A stretch of DNA of 64,000 bases from positions 11,461 through 75,460 of the forward strand of contig NZ_DASUVO010000110.1 in assembly GCF_036378875.1 (NCBI RefSeq). The letters are read 5' to 3'. The notes under the pieces are model-generated. The model made no database searches. It saw only the letters and a list, made by a program, of their open reading frames with translations, and was not told the DNA's origin. This document shows, in pieces, positions 28,305 to 37,455 of the stretch (its first letter is position 1; every line of letters starts with the position of its first letter). The translations under genes were made by a program, and so were the position numbers. This DNA comes from Actinophytocola sp036378875 (GTDB lineage Bacteria > Actinomycetota > Actinomycetes > Mycobacteriales > Pseudonocardiaceae).

Positions 28305-28691
28305 CACACGCGCTCGGCTCGCCGCGGTGATCGTCGCCGGGGGAGCAGGCCGGTGGCGGTGCTCGCCGCGAACCGCGTTCAGTACACGTGCGCTCTCGCC
28401 GCGATGATCGAATCGCAAAGGAAAGGCAGCCCAGATGGTTGCGTAGGCATCCCCCACCCGTACCCGGGGGGCCACCCCGAGGCCATCGTACCAAGCGACA
28501 GAGACAAAACCCCTGGTCGCGGGGGCCTGTGGACAACTTTCGCCGGTCAGTTCGAGCGAATGGGACACTCGTGCGTCTCGGGCCTGCGCGGGGCCGGGCA
28601 AAGGGGCCATTCAGCACAGTTCACAGCCGTCATACCGGTTGTCCGGTTGCCTGTAACTCGGAGAAGTACAGCTTCATGAGGAGGTTGGTCA
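28305..28691. other. Intergenic region upstream of moxR
   Basis: About 390 bp between the divergent GNAT and moxR. No coding pattern is convincing, and frames through it are shadows of the GC bias. It must hold the promoters of both units; a candidate -10 (TACGAT) for the GNAT direction lies near 28487-28492. The moxR side ends in AGGAGG 7 nt before the GTG. Confidence 0.5.
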
Positions 28692-29762
28692 GTGACCGAG
28701 CCGGCGGAGTCGGTGAATGGATCGGGGAGCGACGCGCCCGTCAGCACGCCGGCCCGGGACGCCCAGCTCCTCGAACGCACCGTGTTCGAGGTCAAGCGGG
28801 TCATCGTGGGGCAGGACCGGCTGGTCGAGCGCATGCTCGTCGGTCTGCTGTCCAAGGGTCACCTGCTCCTCGAAGGCGTTCCGGGGGTCGCGAAGACGCT
28901 GGCCGTGGAGACCTTCGCGAAGGTCGTCGGCGGGTCGTTCACGCGTGTGCAGTTCACCCCGGACCTGGTGCCCGCCGACATCCTCGGCACCCGGATCTAC
29001 CGGCAGGGCAGCGAGAAGTTCGACGTGGAGCTGGGCCCGGTCGTGGCGAACTTCGTGCTCGCCGACGAGATCAACCGCGCGCCGGCCAAGGTGCAGTCCG
29101 CGATGCTCGAGGTGATGGCCGAACGCCACGTCTCCATCGGCGGGCAGACCTTCCCGATGCCCAACCCGTTCCTCGTGCTCGCCACCCAGAACCCGATCGA
29201 GAACGAGGGTGTCTACCCGCTTCCCGAGGCGCAACGCGACCGGTTCCTCTTCAAGATCATCGTGGACTACCCGTCCGCGGAGGAGGAGCGCGAGATCGTC
29301 TACCGGATGGGCGTGACGCCGCCGGAGCCGAGCCAGGTGCTCAGCCCCGCCGAGTTGGTCCGCCTCCAGGACGTCGCCTCCCGCGTCTTCGTGCACCACG
29401 CGCTCGTCGACTACACCGTGCGTGTCGTGCTCGCGACCCGTACCCCCGCCGAGCACGGCCTGGCCGACGTCGCCGGCTGGGTGGCCTACGGCGCCTCGCC
29501 GCGCGCGAGCCTCGGCATCGTCGCGGCCTCCCGGGCGCTGGCGCTGATCCGCGGCCGTGACTACGTGCTGCCGCAGGACGTCGTGGACGTCGTGCCGGAC
29601 GTGCTACGGCACCGTCTCGTGCTGTCCTACGACGCGCTCGCCGACGGCGTGCCCATCGACCACATCGTGTCCCGCGTGCTGCAGACCGTGCCGCTGCCGC
29701 AGGTCTCCGCCCGCCCGCAGTCGGGTGGGGTGCAGCCGCCGCCAGTCGGGGTGGGCCGCTAG
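28692..29762 (+). CDS. moxR: MoxR-family AAA+ ATPase
   Basis: 356 residues. Walker A is EGVPGVAKT (about 59-67), Walker B VLADEINRAP, sensor-1 VLATQNPIENEG and an arginine-finger region AQRDRFLFK. MoxR ATPases act as chaperones that mature partner proteins, commonly with vWA proteins encoded nearby. Here the DUF58 and vWA genes follow at once, the same module as Rv1479-Rv1480-Rv1481. The GTG at 28692 has AGGAGG 7 nt upstream and is the first gene of the unit. Confidence 0.95.
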   Translation: MTEPAESVNGSGSDAPVSTPARDAQLLERTVFEVKRVIVGQDRLVERMLVGLLSKGHLLLEGVPGVAKTLAVETFAKVVGGSFTRVQFTPDLVPADILGTRIYRQGSEKFDVELGPVVANFVLADEINRAPAKVQSAMLEVMAERHVSIGGQTFPMPNPFLVLATQNPIENEGVYPLPEAQRDRFLFKIIVDYPSAEEEREIVYRMGVTPPEPSQVLSPAELVRLQDVASRVFVHHALVDYTVRVVLATRTPAEHGLADVAGWVAYGASPRASLGIVAASRALALIRGRDYVLPQDVVDVVPDVLRHRLVLSYDALADGVPIDHIVSRVLQTVPLPQVSARPQSGGVQPPPVGVGR

Positions 29763-30704
29763 TTGAGTAGGGAGAAGGAGCGGCCGGGCTGGGCGCCTCC
29801 GATCCTGCAGGGTGATCGGATGGAGCACGGTCTCCGGCTGCTCGAGTTGGACGTGCGGCGCCGGCTCGACGGGCTCCTGCAGGGCAACCACCTCGGACTG
29901 GTGCCCGGGCCGGGTTCCGAACCGGGGGAGGCCCGCACCTACCAGCCGGGCGACGACGTGCGTCGCATGGACTGGGCGGTCACCGCGCGCACGACCGTGC
30001 CGCACATCCGGGAGACCGTCGCCGACCGCGAGCTCGAGACCTGGGTCGTGGTGGACCTGTCCTCGAGCCTGTTCTTCGGCACCGCCGCGTGTGAGAAGCG
30101 TGACCTCGTGGTGGCCGCGGTCGCCGCTGTCGCACACCTTACGGGCGGCGGCGGCAACCGGATCGGCGCGATCATCGCGACCGGGGACAAGACCATCCGC
30201 GTGCCAGCCAGGGGTGGGCTCGCGCACGCTCGGGGGCTGGTCCGCAAGGTCGCCGAGACACCCCGCGCGCCCGAGGGTGTCCGGGGTGACCTGCGGGACG
30301 CGCTGGAGCAGCTGCGCAGGCCGCCACGCCGTCGCGGTCTAGCCGTGGTGATCTCCGACTTCCTCGGCGAGATCGACTGGCAGCGGCCGCTGCGCGGGCT
30401 GTCCACCCGGCATGAGCTGATCGCCATCGAGGTACTCGACCCGCGGGACATCGACCTGCCGGAGGTCGGCACCGTCGTGCTGGCCGACCCGGAGTCCGGC
30501 CGGCAGCGCGAGGTGCACGCCTCGGCACTGCTGCGCAGGGAGTTCGCGGCAGCGGCCGCCGAGCACCGGGCCGGTGTCGCGTCCGCTGTCCGCGGTGCCG
30601 GCGGTGGACACCTGGTGCTGCGCACCGACTCGGACTGGATCGCCGACACCGTACGTTTCGTCGTCGCCCGCAAGCGACGGTGGTCCGGAGGAGGGGTGGC
30701 CTGA
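29763..30704 (+). CDS. DUF58 protein of the MoxR module
   Basis: 313 residues, taken from a TTG directly after the moxR stop because homologues carry the same N-terminus (GWAPPIL...); an ATG at 29820 is the alternative. The DUF58 core is ARTYQPGDDVRRMDWAVTAR followed by a vWA-like fold with VVVDLSSSLFFG in place of a full MIDAS. It probably works as a substrate or partner of MoxR. Its TGA overlaps the ATG of the vWA gene. Confidence 0.9.
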   Translation: MSREKERPGWAPPILQGDRMEHGLRLLELDVRRRLDGLLQGNHLGLVPGPGSEPGEARTYQPGDDVRRMDWAVTARTTVPHIRETVADRELETWVVVDLSSSLFFGTAACEKRDLVVAAVAAVAHLTGGGGNRIGAIIATGDKTIRVPARGGLAHARGLVRKVAETPRAPEGVRGDLRDALEQLRRPPRRRGLAVVISDFLGEIDWQRPLRGLSTRHELIAIEVLDPRDIDLPEVGTVVLADPESGRQREVHASALLRREFAAAAAEHRAGVASAVRGAGGGHLVLRTDSDWIADTVRFVVARKRRWSGGGVA

Positions 30705-31696
30705 TGTTCGGCCTCAGCTTCCGCAACTTCACCGCGCCGTGGTGGTTCCTGCTGCTGATCGGTGTCGCCGCCATCATCGCCGGCTACATCGTGGTGCAGC
30801 GCATGCGTCACCGGCGCACGATGCGGTTCACCAATCTCGAGCTGCTGGAGAAGGTCGTGCCGAAACGGCAGGGCTGGATCCGGCACGTACCGGCCGTGGT
30901 GCTGGTGATCTCTCTCATGCTGCTGACCACGGCCATGGCGGGGCCCACCGACACGCAGCGGGTGCCCCGCAACCGGGCCACCGTGATGCTCGTGATCGAC
31001 GTGTCGTTGTCGATGGAGTCCACGGACGTGCGCCCGACCCGGTTGAAGGCCGCGCAGACCGCCGCGAAGGACTTCGCCACCGGTCTCACGCCCGGCATCA
31101 ACCTGGGACTCATCTCCTTCGCCGGCACCGCGAGCGTGATGGTGTCGCCGACCACCGACCGCGCCAGCGTGGCGAAGGCCATCGACAACCTGCGGCTCGC
31201 CGAGTCCACCGCGACCGGCGAGGCGATCTTCGCGGCGCTGCAGTCGATCGAGGGCTTCGCACAGGTCGTCGGCGGTGCGCAGGGCGCCCCGCCTGCCCGG
31301 GTCGTGCTGATGACCGACGGCAAGCAGACCGTCCCGACGGACGACGGCGACGACCCGCGTGGCGCGTTCACCGCGGCGCGCAAGGCCAGGGACGCGAAGA
31401 TCCCGGTTTCCACGATCTCGTTCGGCACCATGGACGGCGAGGTCACGATCGACGGCAAGAGCCAGCCGGTGCCGGTCGACGACGACTCGATGAAGCAGAT
31501 CGCGGAGCTGTCCGGCGGCGAGTTCTACAAGGCCGCCAGCGCCGACGAACTGCACCGGGTGTACGACACGCTCGGTGAGCAGATCGGCTACGAGACCAAG
31601 GACGCGGACGCGAGCAAGCCGTGGCTCATGCTCGGCACGCTCGCGGCGCTGCTCGCGGCCGGCAGCGCGCTGCTGGTGGGTCAACGCCTGCCCTGA
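30704..31696 (+). CDS. Membrane-anchored vWA-domain protein of the MoxR module
   Basis: 330 residues. Two N-terminal helices (~15-35 and ~65-85) and one C-terminal helix (~308-325) flank a von Willebrand factor A domain. The metal-ion-dependent adhesion site is visible as VIDVSLSMEST (DxSxS) with the later TDGKQT aspartate. The layout resembles BatA-like proteins. It likely binds ligands outside the membrane under control of MoxR. Homologous to Rv1481 by position and topology. Confidence 0.92.
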   Translation: MFGLSFRNFTAPWWFLLLIGVAAIIAGYIVVQRMRHRRTMRFTNLELLEKVVPKRQGWIRHVPAVVLVISLMLLTTAMAGPTDTQRVPRNRATVMLVIDVSLSMESTDVRPTRLKAAQTAAKDFATGLTPGINLGLISFAGTASVMVSPTTDRASVAKAIDNLRLAESTATGEAIFAALQSIEGFAQVVGGAQGAPPARVVLMTDGKQTVPTDDGDDPRGAFTAARKARDAKIPVSTISFGTMDGEVTIDGKSQPVPVDDDSMKQIAELSGGEFYKAASADELHRVYDTLGEQIGYETKDADASKPWLMLGTLAALLAAGSALLVGQRLP

Positions 31697-31771
31697 CGGC
31701 CGGCGCGCGTGACGCCGTCGTCGGCGGATAGCCTGGCCTCGCCATGGAGTCGTGCGCGCGAGGAGACTGAT

Positions 31772-32476
31772 GTGGGCCGTTCAGTGCTGGTGACCGGAGG
31801 CAACCGGGGAATCGGGCTGGCGATCGCCAGGGCGTTCGCCGCGCAGGGTGACAAGGTCGCGGTCACCTACCGGGGCAAGCCGGCGCCGGAGGACCTGTTC
31901 GGGGTGCGCTGCGACGTGACGGACGCCGAGCAGGTCGACGCGGCGTTCAAGGAGGTCGAGGAGAATCAGGGCGCGGTCGAGGTGCTGGTCTCCAACGCCG
32001 GCATCACCGACGACACGCTGCTCATGCGGATGACCGAGGAGCAGTTCACGAAGGTCCTCGACGCGAACCTCACCGGTGCCTTCCGGGTCGCGAAGCGTGC
32101 GACCCGCGCCATGCTCAAGGCCCGCTGGGGCCGGATGATCTTCATCTCGTCGGTGGTCGGCCTGGCCGGCGGCCCCGGCCAGGTGAACTACGCCGCCAGC
32201 AAGGCCGGTCTGGTCGGCGTGGCCCGCTCGATCACGCGTGAGCTGGGCGGCCGCAACATCACCGCGAACGTCGTCACGCCCGGTTTCATCGCCACCGACA
32301 TGACCGACGCGCTGACCGAGGAGCGCAAGAAGTCGATCGTCGCGAGCGTGCCGGCCGGCCGTTACGGGCAGGTCGACGAGGTCGCGGGCGTGGTGACGTT
32401 CCTCGCGTCCGATGCCGCCGCCTACGTCAACGGCGCGGTGGTACCGGTCGATGGCGGGCTCGGGATGGGGCACTGA
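31772..32476 (+). CDS. fabG: 3-oxoacyl-ACP reductase (FabG/MabA)
   Basis: 234 residues. An NADPH-dependent short-chain reductase of the fatty-acid elongation cycle. The nucleotide motif is VTGGNRGIG, and the catalytic Ser, Tyr and Lys are in FISSVVGLAG and VNYAASKAG; the VSNAGITDD segment is like MabA. The GTG at 31772 has AGGAG 6 nt upstream. In-frame upstream sequence (from 31709) includes no good site. It heads the conserved fabG-inhA-hemH unit, with inhA starting 44 bp after its stop. Confidence 0.94.
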   Translation: MGRSVLVTGGNRGIGLAIARAFAAQGDKVAVTYRGKPAPEDLFGVRCDVTDAEQVDAAFKEVEENQGAVEVLVSNAGITDDTLLMRMTEEQFTKVLDANLTGAFRVAKRATRAMLKARWGRMIFISSVVGLAGGPGQVNYAASKAGLVGVARSITRELGGRNITANVVTPGFIATDMTDALTEERKKSIVASVPAGRYGQVDEVAGVVTFLASDAAAYVNGAVVPVDGGLGMGH

Positions 32477-32520
32477 CAGACTGGCGCCCACAGAGGAACC
32501 TGATCAGGAGGATGGCCAAC

Positions 32521-33288
32521 GTGTCCGGTCTGCTCGAGGGAAAACGCCTGCTCATCACCGGTGTGATCACCGACGCGTCGATCGCGTTCCACGCGGCCAA
32601 GGTCGCGCAGGAGCAGGGCGCGACCGTGGTGCTCACCGGGTTCGGCCGGATGAGCCTCGTGGAGCGGATCGCCAAGCGGCTGCCGCAGCCGGCGCCGGTG
32701 ATCGAGTTGGACGTGCAGAACGCCGAGCACCTGGACACGCTCGCGGACCGGGTGCGTGAGCACGTGGACGGGCTCGACGGCGTGCTGCACTCGATCGGTT
32801 TCGCCCCGCAGACCTGCCTCGGCGCGCCGTTCCTCGACGCGCCGCGCGAGGACGTCTCGGTCGCGGTCGAGGTGTCGGCGTACTCGTTCAAGTCGCTCGC
32901 CGTCGCGTGCCTGCCGTTGCTCGGCCGGGGCGCCTCGATCGTCGGCATGGACTTCGACGGGCGGGTCGCGTGGCCTGCCTACAACTGGATGGGTGTCGCG
33001 AAGGCCGCGCTGGAGTCGGTGAACCGGTACCTGGCGCGTGACCTCGGACCGCAGGGCATCCGGGTGAACCTGGTGTCGGCCGGGCCGGTGAAGACGATGG
33101 CCGCCAAGTCGATCCCGGGCTTCAACGAGCTGGAGGACGGCTGGGGCGACCGCGCACCGCTCGGCTGGGACGCCGAGGACGCCACGCCGGTCGCGAAGTC
33201 GATCTGCGCCGTGCTGTCCGACTGGCTGCCCGCGACCACCGGTTCGATGATCATGGTCGACGGCGGCGTGCACGCGACGGGGCAGTAG
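32521..33288 (+). CDS. fabI: Enoyl-ACP reductase (InhA/FabI type) with a short substrate loop
   Basis: 255 residues. Reduces enoyl-ACP with NADH at the last step of chain elongation. It aligns well with mycobacterial InhA: GLLEGKRLLITGVITDASIA, LHSIGFAPQT, MDFDGRVAWPAYNW with catalytic Tyr, and VAKAALESVNR with Lys. The substrate-binding loop is shorter than in InhA (MAAKSIPGFNELEDGW), consistent with ordinary-length acyl chains. The GTG at 32521 is preferred because AGGAGG at 32506-32511 is 9 nt away; the ATG at 32512 touches that site. hemH begins 2 bp after the stop. Confidence 0.93.
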   Translation: MSGLLEGKRLLITGVITDASIAFHAAKVAQEQGATVVLTGFGRMSLVERIAKRLPQPAPVIELDVQNAEHLDTLADRVREHVDGLDGVLHSIGFAPQTCLGAPFLDAPREDVSVAVEVSAYSFKSLAVACLPLLGRGASIVGMDFDGRVAWPAYNWMGVAKAALESVNRYLARDLGPQGIRVNLVSAGPVKTMAAKSIPGFNELEDGWGDRAPLGWDAEDATPVAKSICAVLSDWLPATTGSMIMVDGGVHATGQ

Positions 33289-33290
33289 CC

Positions 33291-34319
33291 ATGGACGCGC
33301 TCCTGTGGCTGTCGTTCGGCGGGCCGGAGAAGCCCGAGGACGTGCGGCCGTTCCTGGAGAACGTGACCCGCGGTCGGGGCGTGCCACCCGAGCGGCTCGA
33401 CGAGGTCGAGCAGCACTACCTCGGGTTCGGCGGCGTGTCGCCGATCAACGCGCTGAACCGGGCCGCGATGTCGGCGGTCGAGGCCGTGCTGGCGGAGCAG
33501 GGCATCGAGCTGCCGGTGTATTTCGGCAACCGCAACTGGCACCCGATGGTCGAGGACACGCTCGCCGAGATGGCGAGGGACGGGGTTCGCTCGGCACTGG
33601 TGTTCCCGACCAGCGCGTACGGCGGGTACTCGGCGTGCCGGCAGTACGACGAGGACATCTCGCGGGCCCGCGAAGCCGTCGGTGACGGCGCGCCGGACCT
33701 GACCAAGCTGCGGCACTTCTTCGACCACCCGCTGTTCATCTCGGCGTTCGCGGACGCCGTGCGCGCGGCGGCGGAAGGGCTGGGGGAGTACCGGCTGGTG
33801 TTCACGGCGCACTCGGTGCCGGTGTCCGCCGACGCCGCGTCCGGCCCGCCCGCCGAGGGCGGCCACTGGTACTCGAGGCAGGTCGCGGAGGCCGCCCGGC
33901 TCGTGGCGGCCGATGTTGGTGTGGCCGACTATGACGTGGTCTGGCAGTCCCGGTCGGGGCCGCCGCAGGTGCCGTGGCTGGAGCCGGACATCCTCGACCA
34001 CCTGGATGCCTTGCACGCCAAGGGAGTTCCGGCGGTCGTGCTGTGCCCGGTCGGGTTCGTGAGCGACCATCTCGAGGTCGTGTGGGACCTGGACACCGAG
34101 GCCGCGGAGAAGGCGGCCGAGCTGGGCATGGGCTTCGGCCGCGCGATCGCCCCGAGCGGCGACCCACGGTTCGCCGAGCTGGTGGTGGAGCTGGTGCGGG
34201 AGCACCTGGCGGACGCGCCGGCACGCAAGCTGTCGGACTTCCCGGTGGCGGGCTGCACATTGAACGGCGCGGCTTGTGCGGTCGGGTGTTGCGAACAACC
34301 TCACCTCAGCCGTAAGTAG
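33291..34319 (+). CDS. hemH: Coproporphyrin ferrochelatase (HemH/CpfC) with Fe-S cysteines
   Basis: 342 residues. Inserts Fe2+ into coproporphyrin III in the actinobacterial haem route. Typical segments are LLWLSFGGPEKPEDVRPFLE, LVFTAHSVP (catalytic His) and VVLCPVGFVSDHLEV. A cysteine in SACRQYDEDI and a C-terminal cluster (GCTLNGAACAVGCCEQ) are the expected ligands of the [2Fe-2S] cluster found in actinobacterial ferrochelatases. Its 3' end overlaps the convergent gene at 34301 by 19 bp. Confidence 0.95.
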   Translation: MDALLWLSFGGPEKPEDVRPFLENVTRGRGVPPERLDEVEQHYLGFGGVSPINALNRAAMSAVEAVLAEQGIELPVYFGNRNWHPMVEDTLAEMARDGVRSALVFPTSAYGGYSACRQYDEDISRAREAVGDGAPDLTKLRHFFDHPLFISAFADAVRAAAEGLGEYRLVFTAHSVPVSADAASGPPAEGGHWYSRQVAEAARLVAADVGVADYDVVWQSRSGPPQVPWLEPDILDHLDALHAKGVPAVVLCPVGFVSDHLEVVWDLDTEAAEKAAELGMGFGRAIAPSGDPRFAELVVELVREHLADAPARKLSDFPVAGCTLNGAACAVGCCEQPHLSRK

Positions 34320-34879
34320 GCCTCGCCTCGGGGAGACAGGCGGTAGCCGACTTCCAAGCTCAGTGTCAGGCCCAGGTTCTTGAGCTTACGAACGTCCACT
34401 TTGAACGGGAGCATCTCGCGGCCCAACTCCTCCGCGAGATCTCCCGCTCGGACCGCCGGTCTACGTTGGATGATCGCGAGTGTCTCCTGTGTCCACGGGC
34501 CGTGCGAGCTGGCCCGGTCGAGCCGCGCCAACCGGTTGGTGATCGCCTCGACGTCCGAAGTGGACAGCTCGGTCGACTCGACCAGCACCGCACGCGGATC
34601 CTCGTCGGTCGCCGGACGCAGGCGCACCAGGAAGATCGGATCCCCTGGTGTGCCACGGAGATCCGCGACGGCCTCGGCCACGGACCGGTACCCGGCGGCG
34701 AGCGCGTCGGCCCGCCGGATCCGGGACGGCGTGACCTCGGTGACCTCGTCGACCACGACCCGCCCGGCCGCGGTCCGGTACGTGTTGCCCGCGACGACCT
34801 GCCGGCGTTTCCACCGGCGGAACATCACCGTGACGGAGCCGTCCCGGATCCCGGCATGCAGTCGTTGCTCAATGAGCAT
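34301..34879 (-). CDS. ASCH-domain protein with C-terminal winged helix
   Basis: 192 residues. Residues ~12-100 resemble an ASCH domain (QVVAGNTYRTAAGRVVVDEV, then RADALAAGYRSVAEAV). The last ~70 residues look like a winged helix (GDLAEELGREMLPFKVDVRK). ASCH domains are proposed RNA- or nucleotide-binding modules, so a small regulator is plausible. It overlaps the upstream gene by 11 bp and hemH by 19 bp at its 3' end. This is the second ASCH-like protein in the window. Confidence 0.72.
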   Translation of the reverse strand: MLIEQRLHAGIRDGSVTVMFRRWKRRQVVAGNTYRTAAGRVVVDEVTEVTPSRIRRADALAAGYRSVAEAVADLRGTPGDPIFLVRLRPATDEDPRAVLVESTELSTSDVEAITNRLARLDRASSHGPWTQETLAIIQRRPAVRAGDLAEELGREMLPFKVDVRKLKNLGLTLSLEVGYRLSPRGEAYLRLR

Positions 34880-35666
34880 CAGACACGTCGAGGGCCCGTA
34901 CGGCCTCGGCGACCGCCGCGCAGCGGGCCGTGCGGACGGCGTGGAACAGCGGGCGTAGGGCCTCGGCGCGCTTGAGCGCGGCGGACGCGGACAACGCGCC
35001 ACCCGGCTCGTCCTCCATGGCCAGCTCGAGGATCGCCGACACCTCGGCCGCCCGCTGTAGCACCCGCAACGCGCGCTGCGGCGTGCCGGCCGGCCACCGG
35101 GCCTTCGTGCGTTCCGCGACGCGGGCCTGCAGCTCCTCGCGGACGCCGGCGCGCTGCTTGGCGACGCCGAGTTCGAGAAGCATGCCGGCCGCGACACGCA
35201 TGGCGCCGGTCAGCTCGTGCTCCGCCTCGCCGAGCGGCACGTTCGGGGTCGGCGAGGTCCGCTCGATCTCGAACACCGTCCAGCGGATGATGCCGGTGTC
35301 GACGTTGCCGCCGAGCCGCTCCGGCACGATGCCGAGCCCGTTCAGCACCACGGCCTCACCGGCACGCAGGGCCTCCGACGCGAACTGGCTCGCGCCGCCG
35401 AGGCCACGCACGTCGCCGGGCACCGGCATCACCAGTTCGGCGTTGACCGCGCCGGACCGGCGCAGCGCGGCGAGTAACACCGCGGGGGACCCGCCGGCCT
35501 CACCGCGAAGAGGGATTTCCAGGGTGGCCGCGAGCCGCTCGTCCGCGGCGACCACCTCGTGCAGCTCGGCCCAGTCCTGCAAGGCGTCGAGTACATCGTC
35601 GGCGGCGGCAGCGCCACTCAGCCAGGCTGAGCTCCACACCGCCAATGTCGCGCTGGGGGATGACAC
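34869..35666 (-). CDS. Conserved hypothetical protein, Ala-rich
   Basis: 265 residues from a GTG. No family was recognised. The middle contains VVLNGLGIVPERLGGNVDTG and an acidic helix-rich C-terminus. The gene is coupled by an 11-bp overlap to the ASCH/wHTH gene, so the two products probably act together. Divergent neighbours are more than 40 bp away. Confidence 0.75.
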   Translation of the reverse strand: MSSPSATLAVWSSAWLSGAAAADDVLDALQDWAELHEVVAADERLAATLEIPLRGEAGGSPAVLLAALRRSGAVNAELVMPVPGDVRGLGGASQFASEALRAGEAVVLNGLGIVPERLGGNVDTGIIRWTVFEIERTSPTPNVPLGEAEHELTGAMRVAAGMLLELGVAKQRAGVREELQARVAERTKARWPAGTPQRALRVLQRAAEVSAILELAMEDEPGGALSASAALKRAEALRPLFHAVRTARCAAVAEAVRALDVSDAH

Positions 35667-35714
35667 ACGAGAAAGATTACGCGACGATGGTCGGCTTGCT
35701 TTCGGGTAGGTGAT

Positions 35715-36197
35715 CTAGCGCCTCGAAGGCTCCCCGAGCTTGGCGCGCAACAGGTCGCGGAACCCGTCGAGGTCTTCCTGCTTCGTGAATGCGCGGGCGG
35801 GCACCGGGAACAGCGCGGTACCGCCCGTACGCAGCACGAAGTTGTGCTTGGTCTCGACCCAGCCGGCCAGGGTCGGCCAGCGTAGGTCGGTGTAGGCGGT
35901 GCCGTCGATCGTCATCATGCGGAACGACTGCTCGTCCACGGTCGCCGTCACCGTCGCCGCCGCCACGGGGTTGCGGCGGAACTGGACCCACACGGCCACC
36001 ATCGGCATCGCCGCGATGATCATCGCGGCGACGAGTCCGAAGAAGCCCGGGGCCGGCTGGCCGGCGATCAGCAGCACGATCGCGAGCGCGCCGAGGCCGA
36101 GCGCGAACCACGGCGCCCAGCGGTAGGTCGGGTACACCGCACGCAGCGCGTCGTTCCAGTCCGACGGCGCCGGGTCCCACCTCAGTTCGAGGGCCAT
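35715..36197 (-). CDS. YcxB-like membrane protein
   Basis: 160 residues. Two adjacent hydrophobic helices at about 27-70 (WFALGLGALAIVLLIAG; GLVAAMIIAAMPMVAVWV) are followed by a soluble tail with VDEQSFRMMTIDGTAYTDLR and PARAFTKQEDLDGFRDLLRA, the YcxB-like pattern. Function unknown. The ATG at 36197 follows AAAGGACGG. It is divergent from the LtrA gene 49 bp away, so a very short promoter region serves both. Confidence 0.72.
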   Translation of the reverse strand: MALELRWDPAPSDWNDALRAVYPTYRWAPWFALGLGALAIVLLIAGQPAPGFFGLVAAMIIAAMPMVAVWVQFRRNPVAAATVTATVDEQSFRMMTIDGTAYTDLRWPTLAGWVETKHNFVLRTGGTALFPVPARAFTKQEDLDGFRDLLRAKLGEPSRR

Positions 36198-36246
36198 CGG
36201 GATGCCGTCCTTTCTGGTCTGCGCGGCGATGGGCGAGACTGTGCGC

Positions 36247-37455
36247 ATGGCACAACCAGCCCGGGTACGGGTCGAAAGGCTACGGGAAGCGAGCTCAGCG
36301 ACAACGCTGGAACTGTTCTTCGACCTGGTTTTCGTGTTCGCCCTCACCCAGATCACGGCACTGATGGCGGACGAGCCCACCGGACTGGGCCTGTTGCGGG
36401 GCACGCTGCTGATGGCCGTCGTCTGGTGGTGCTGGGTCGGGTACTCCTGGGTGTCCAATTTGGTGAAGGCCGACGAGGGCCTCGCCCGTGTCACCATCCT
36501 CTTCGCGATGGTGCCCATGTTCCTGTTGGCGCTCGCCATCCCCGAGTCGTTCACCGACCTCCCCGGCGGCCTGCACGGCCCGACCGTGTTCGCGTTCGGC
36601 TACCTCGTGCTGCGGTCCGCGCACCTCGTGCTGTTCTGGATCATCAGCCGCGACGACCCGGTGCTGCACCGCCAGGTTGGCCGGTTCGCACCCACGATGG
36701 TCGGCGGCACCGTGCTGCTCCTGTTCGCCGCGCACACGTCCGGCACCGCGCAGCTGCTGCTCTGGGGTGCCGCGGTCGTCGCCGACTACGGCGGCACGCT
36801 CGTCATCGGCGCCCGCGGCTGGCGGCTGAACTCCGCGCGCCACTTCGCCGAACGGCACGGGCTCATCGTGATCGTGGCGCTGGGCGAGTCGATCGTGGCC
36901 ATCGGCGTGGGCGTCACCCACCTGGCGATCTCGTGGCCGATCGTCATCGCGGCGACCCTGGGGCTCGCGGTGTCGGCGAGCCTGTGGTGGACCTACTTCG
37001 ACACCGCCGCCCTCCACGGCGAGCACGCGCTGGTGAGAGCCCAGGGCGACCAGCGGGTGGCCATGGCGCGGACCGGGTTCACCTACCTCCACATGCCGAT
37101 GATGCTGGGCATCGTGTTGCTGGCACTGGGCCTCAAGAAGGTCCTCACCTATGTCGGCGACACCGAGCACCACACACTGTCCGACGCCCTGTACGGGGCG
37201 CCACTGTGGGCCATGTACGGCGGCGCGGCGATGTACCTCCTGGCACACGTGGGTTTCGCGTGGAGTTGCTACCGCGCGTTCAAGGTGTACCGCCTGGCGG
37301 TGGCCCTCGTGCTGCTCGCGCTGGTGCCGCTCGTCGCGAACCTGCCCGCCCTCGCGAGCCTCGGCGTGCTCTCGGCGCTGCTGATCGCGCTGAACGCCGT
37401 CGAGTCGATCAAACTGAGCCAGGCCCGCGACGAGATCCGGCACGGCGAGCACTAG
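36247..37455 (+). CDS. LtrA-family (low temperature requirement) membrane protein
   Basis: 402 residues with about ten hydrophobic helices. The signature LELFFDLVFVFALTQITALM near the N-terminus and ERHGLIVIVALGESIVAIGV in the middle are diagnostic of the LtrA family. The family is named from a Listeria cold-growth mutant; its biochemical role is not known. Conserved Asp, His and Glu in these motifs sit within membrane helices and may carry charge or protons. Its stop codon overlaps the end of the convergent kinase-like pseudogene by 4 bp. Confidence 0.9.
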   Translation: MAQPARVRVERLREASSATTLELFFDLVFVFALTQITALMADEPTGLGLLRGTLLMAVVWWCWVGYSWVSNLVKADEGLARVTILFAMVPMFLLALAIPESFTDLPGGLHGPTVFAFGYLVLRSAHLVLFWIISRDDPVLHRQVGRFAPTMVGGTVLLLFAAHTSGTAQLLLWGAAVVADYGGTLVIGARGWRLNSARHFAERHGLIVIVALGESIVAIGVGVTHLAISWPIVIAATLGLAVSASLWWTYFDTAALHGEHALVRAQGDQRVAMARTGFTYLHMPMMLGIVLLALGLKKVLTYVGDTEHHTLSDALYGAPLWAMYGGAAMYLLAHVGFAWSCYRAFKVYRLAVALVLLALVPLVANLPALASLGVLSALLIALNAVESIKLSQARDEIRHGEH

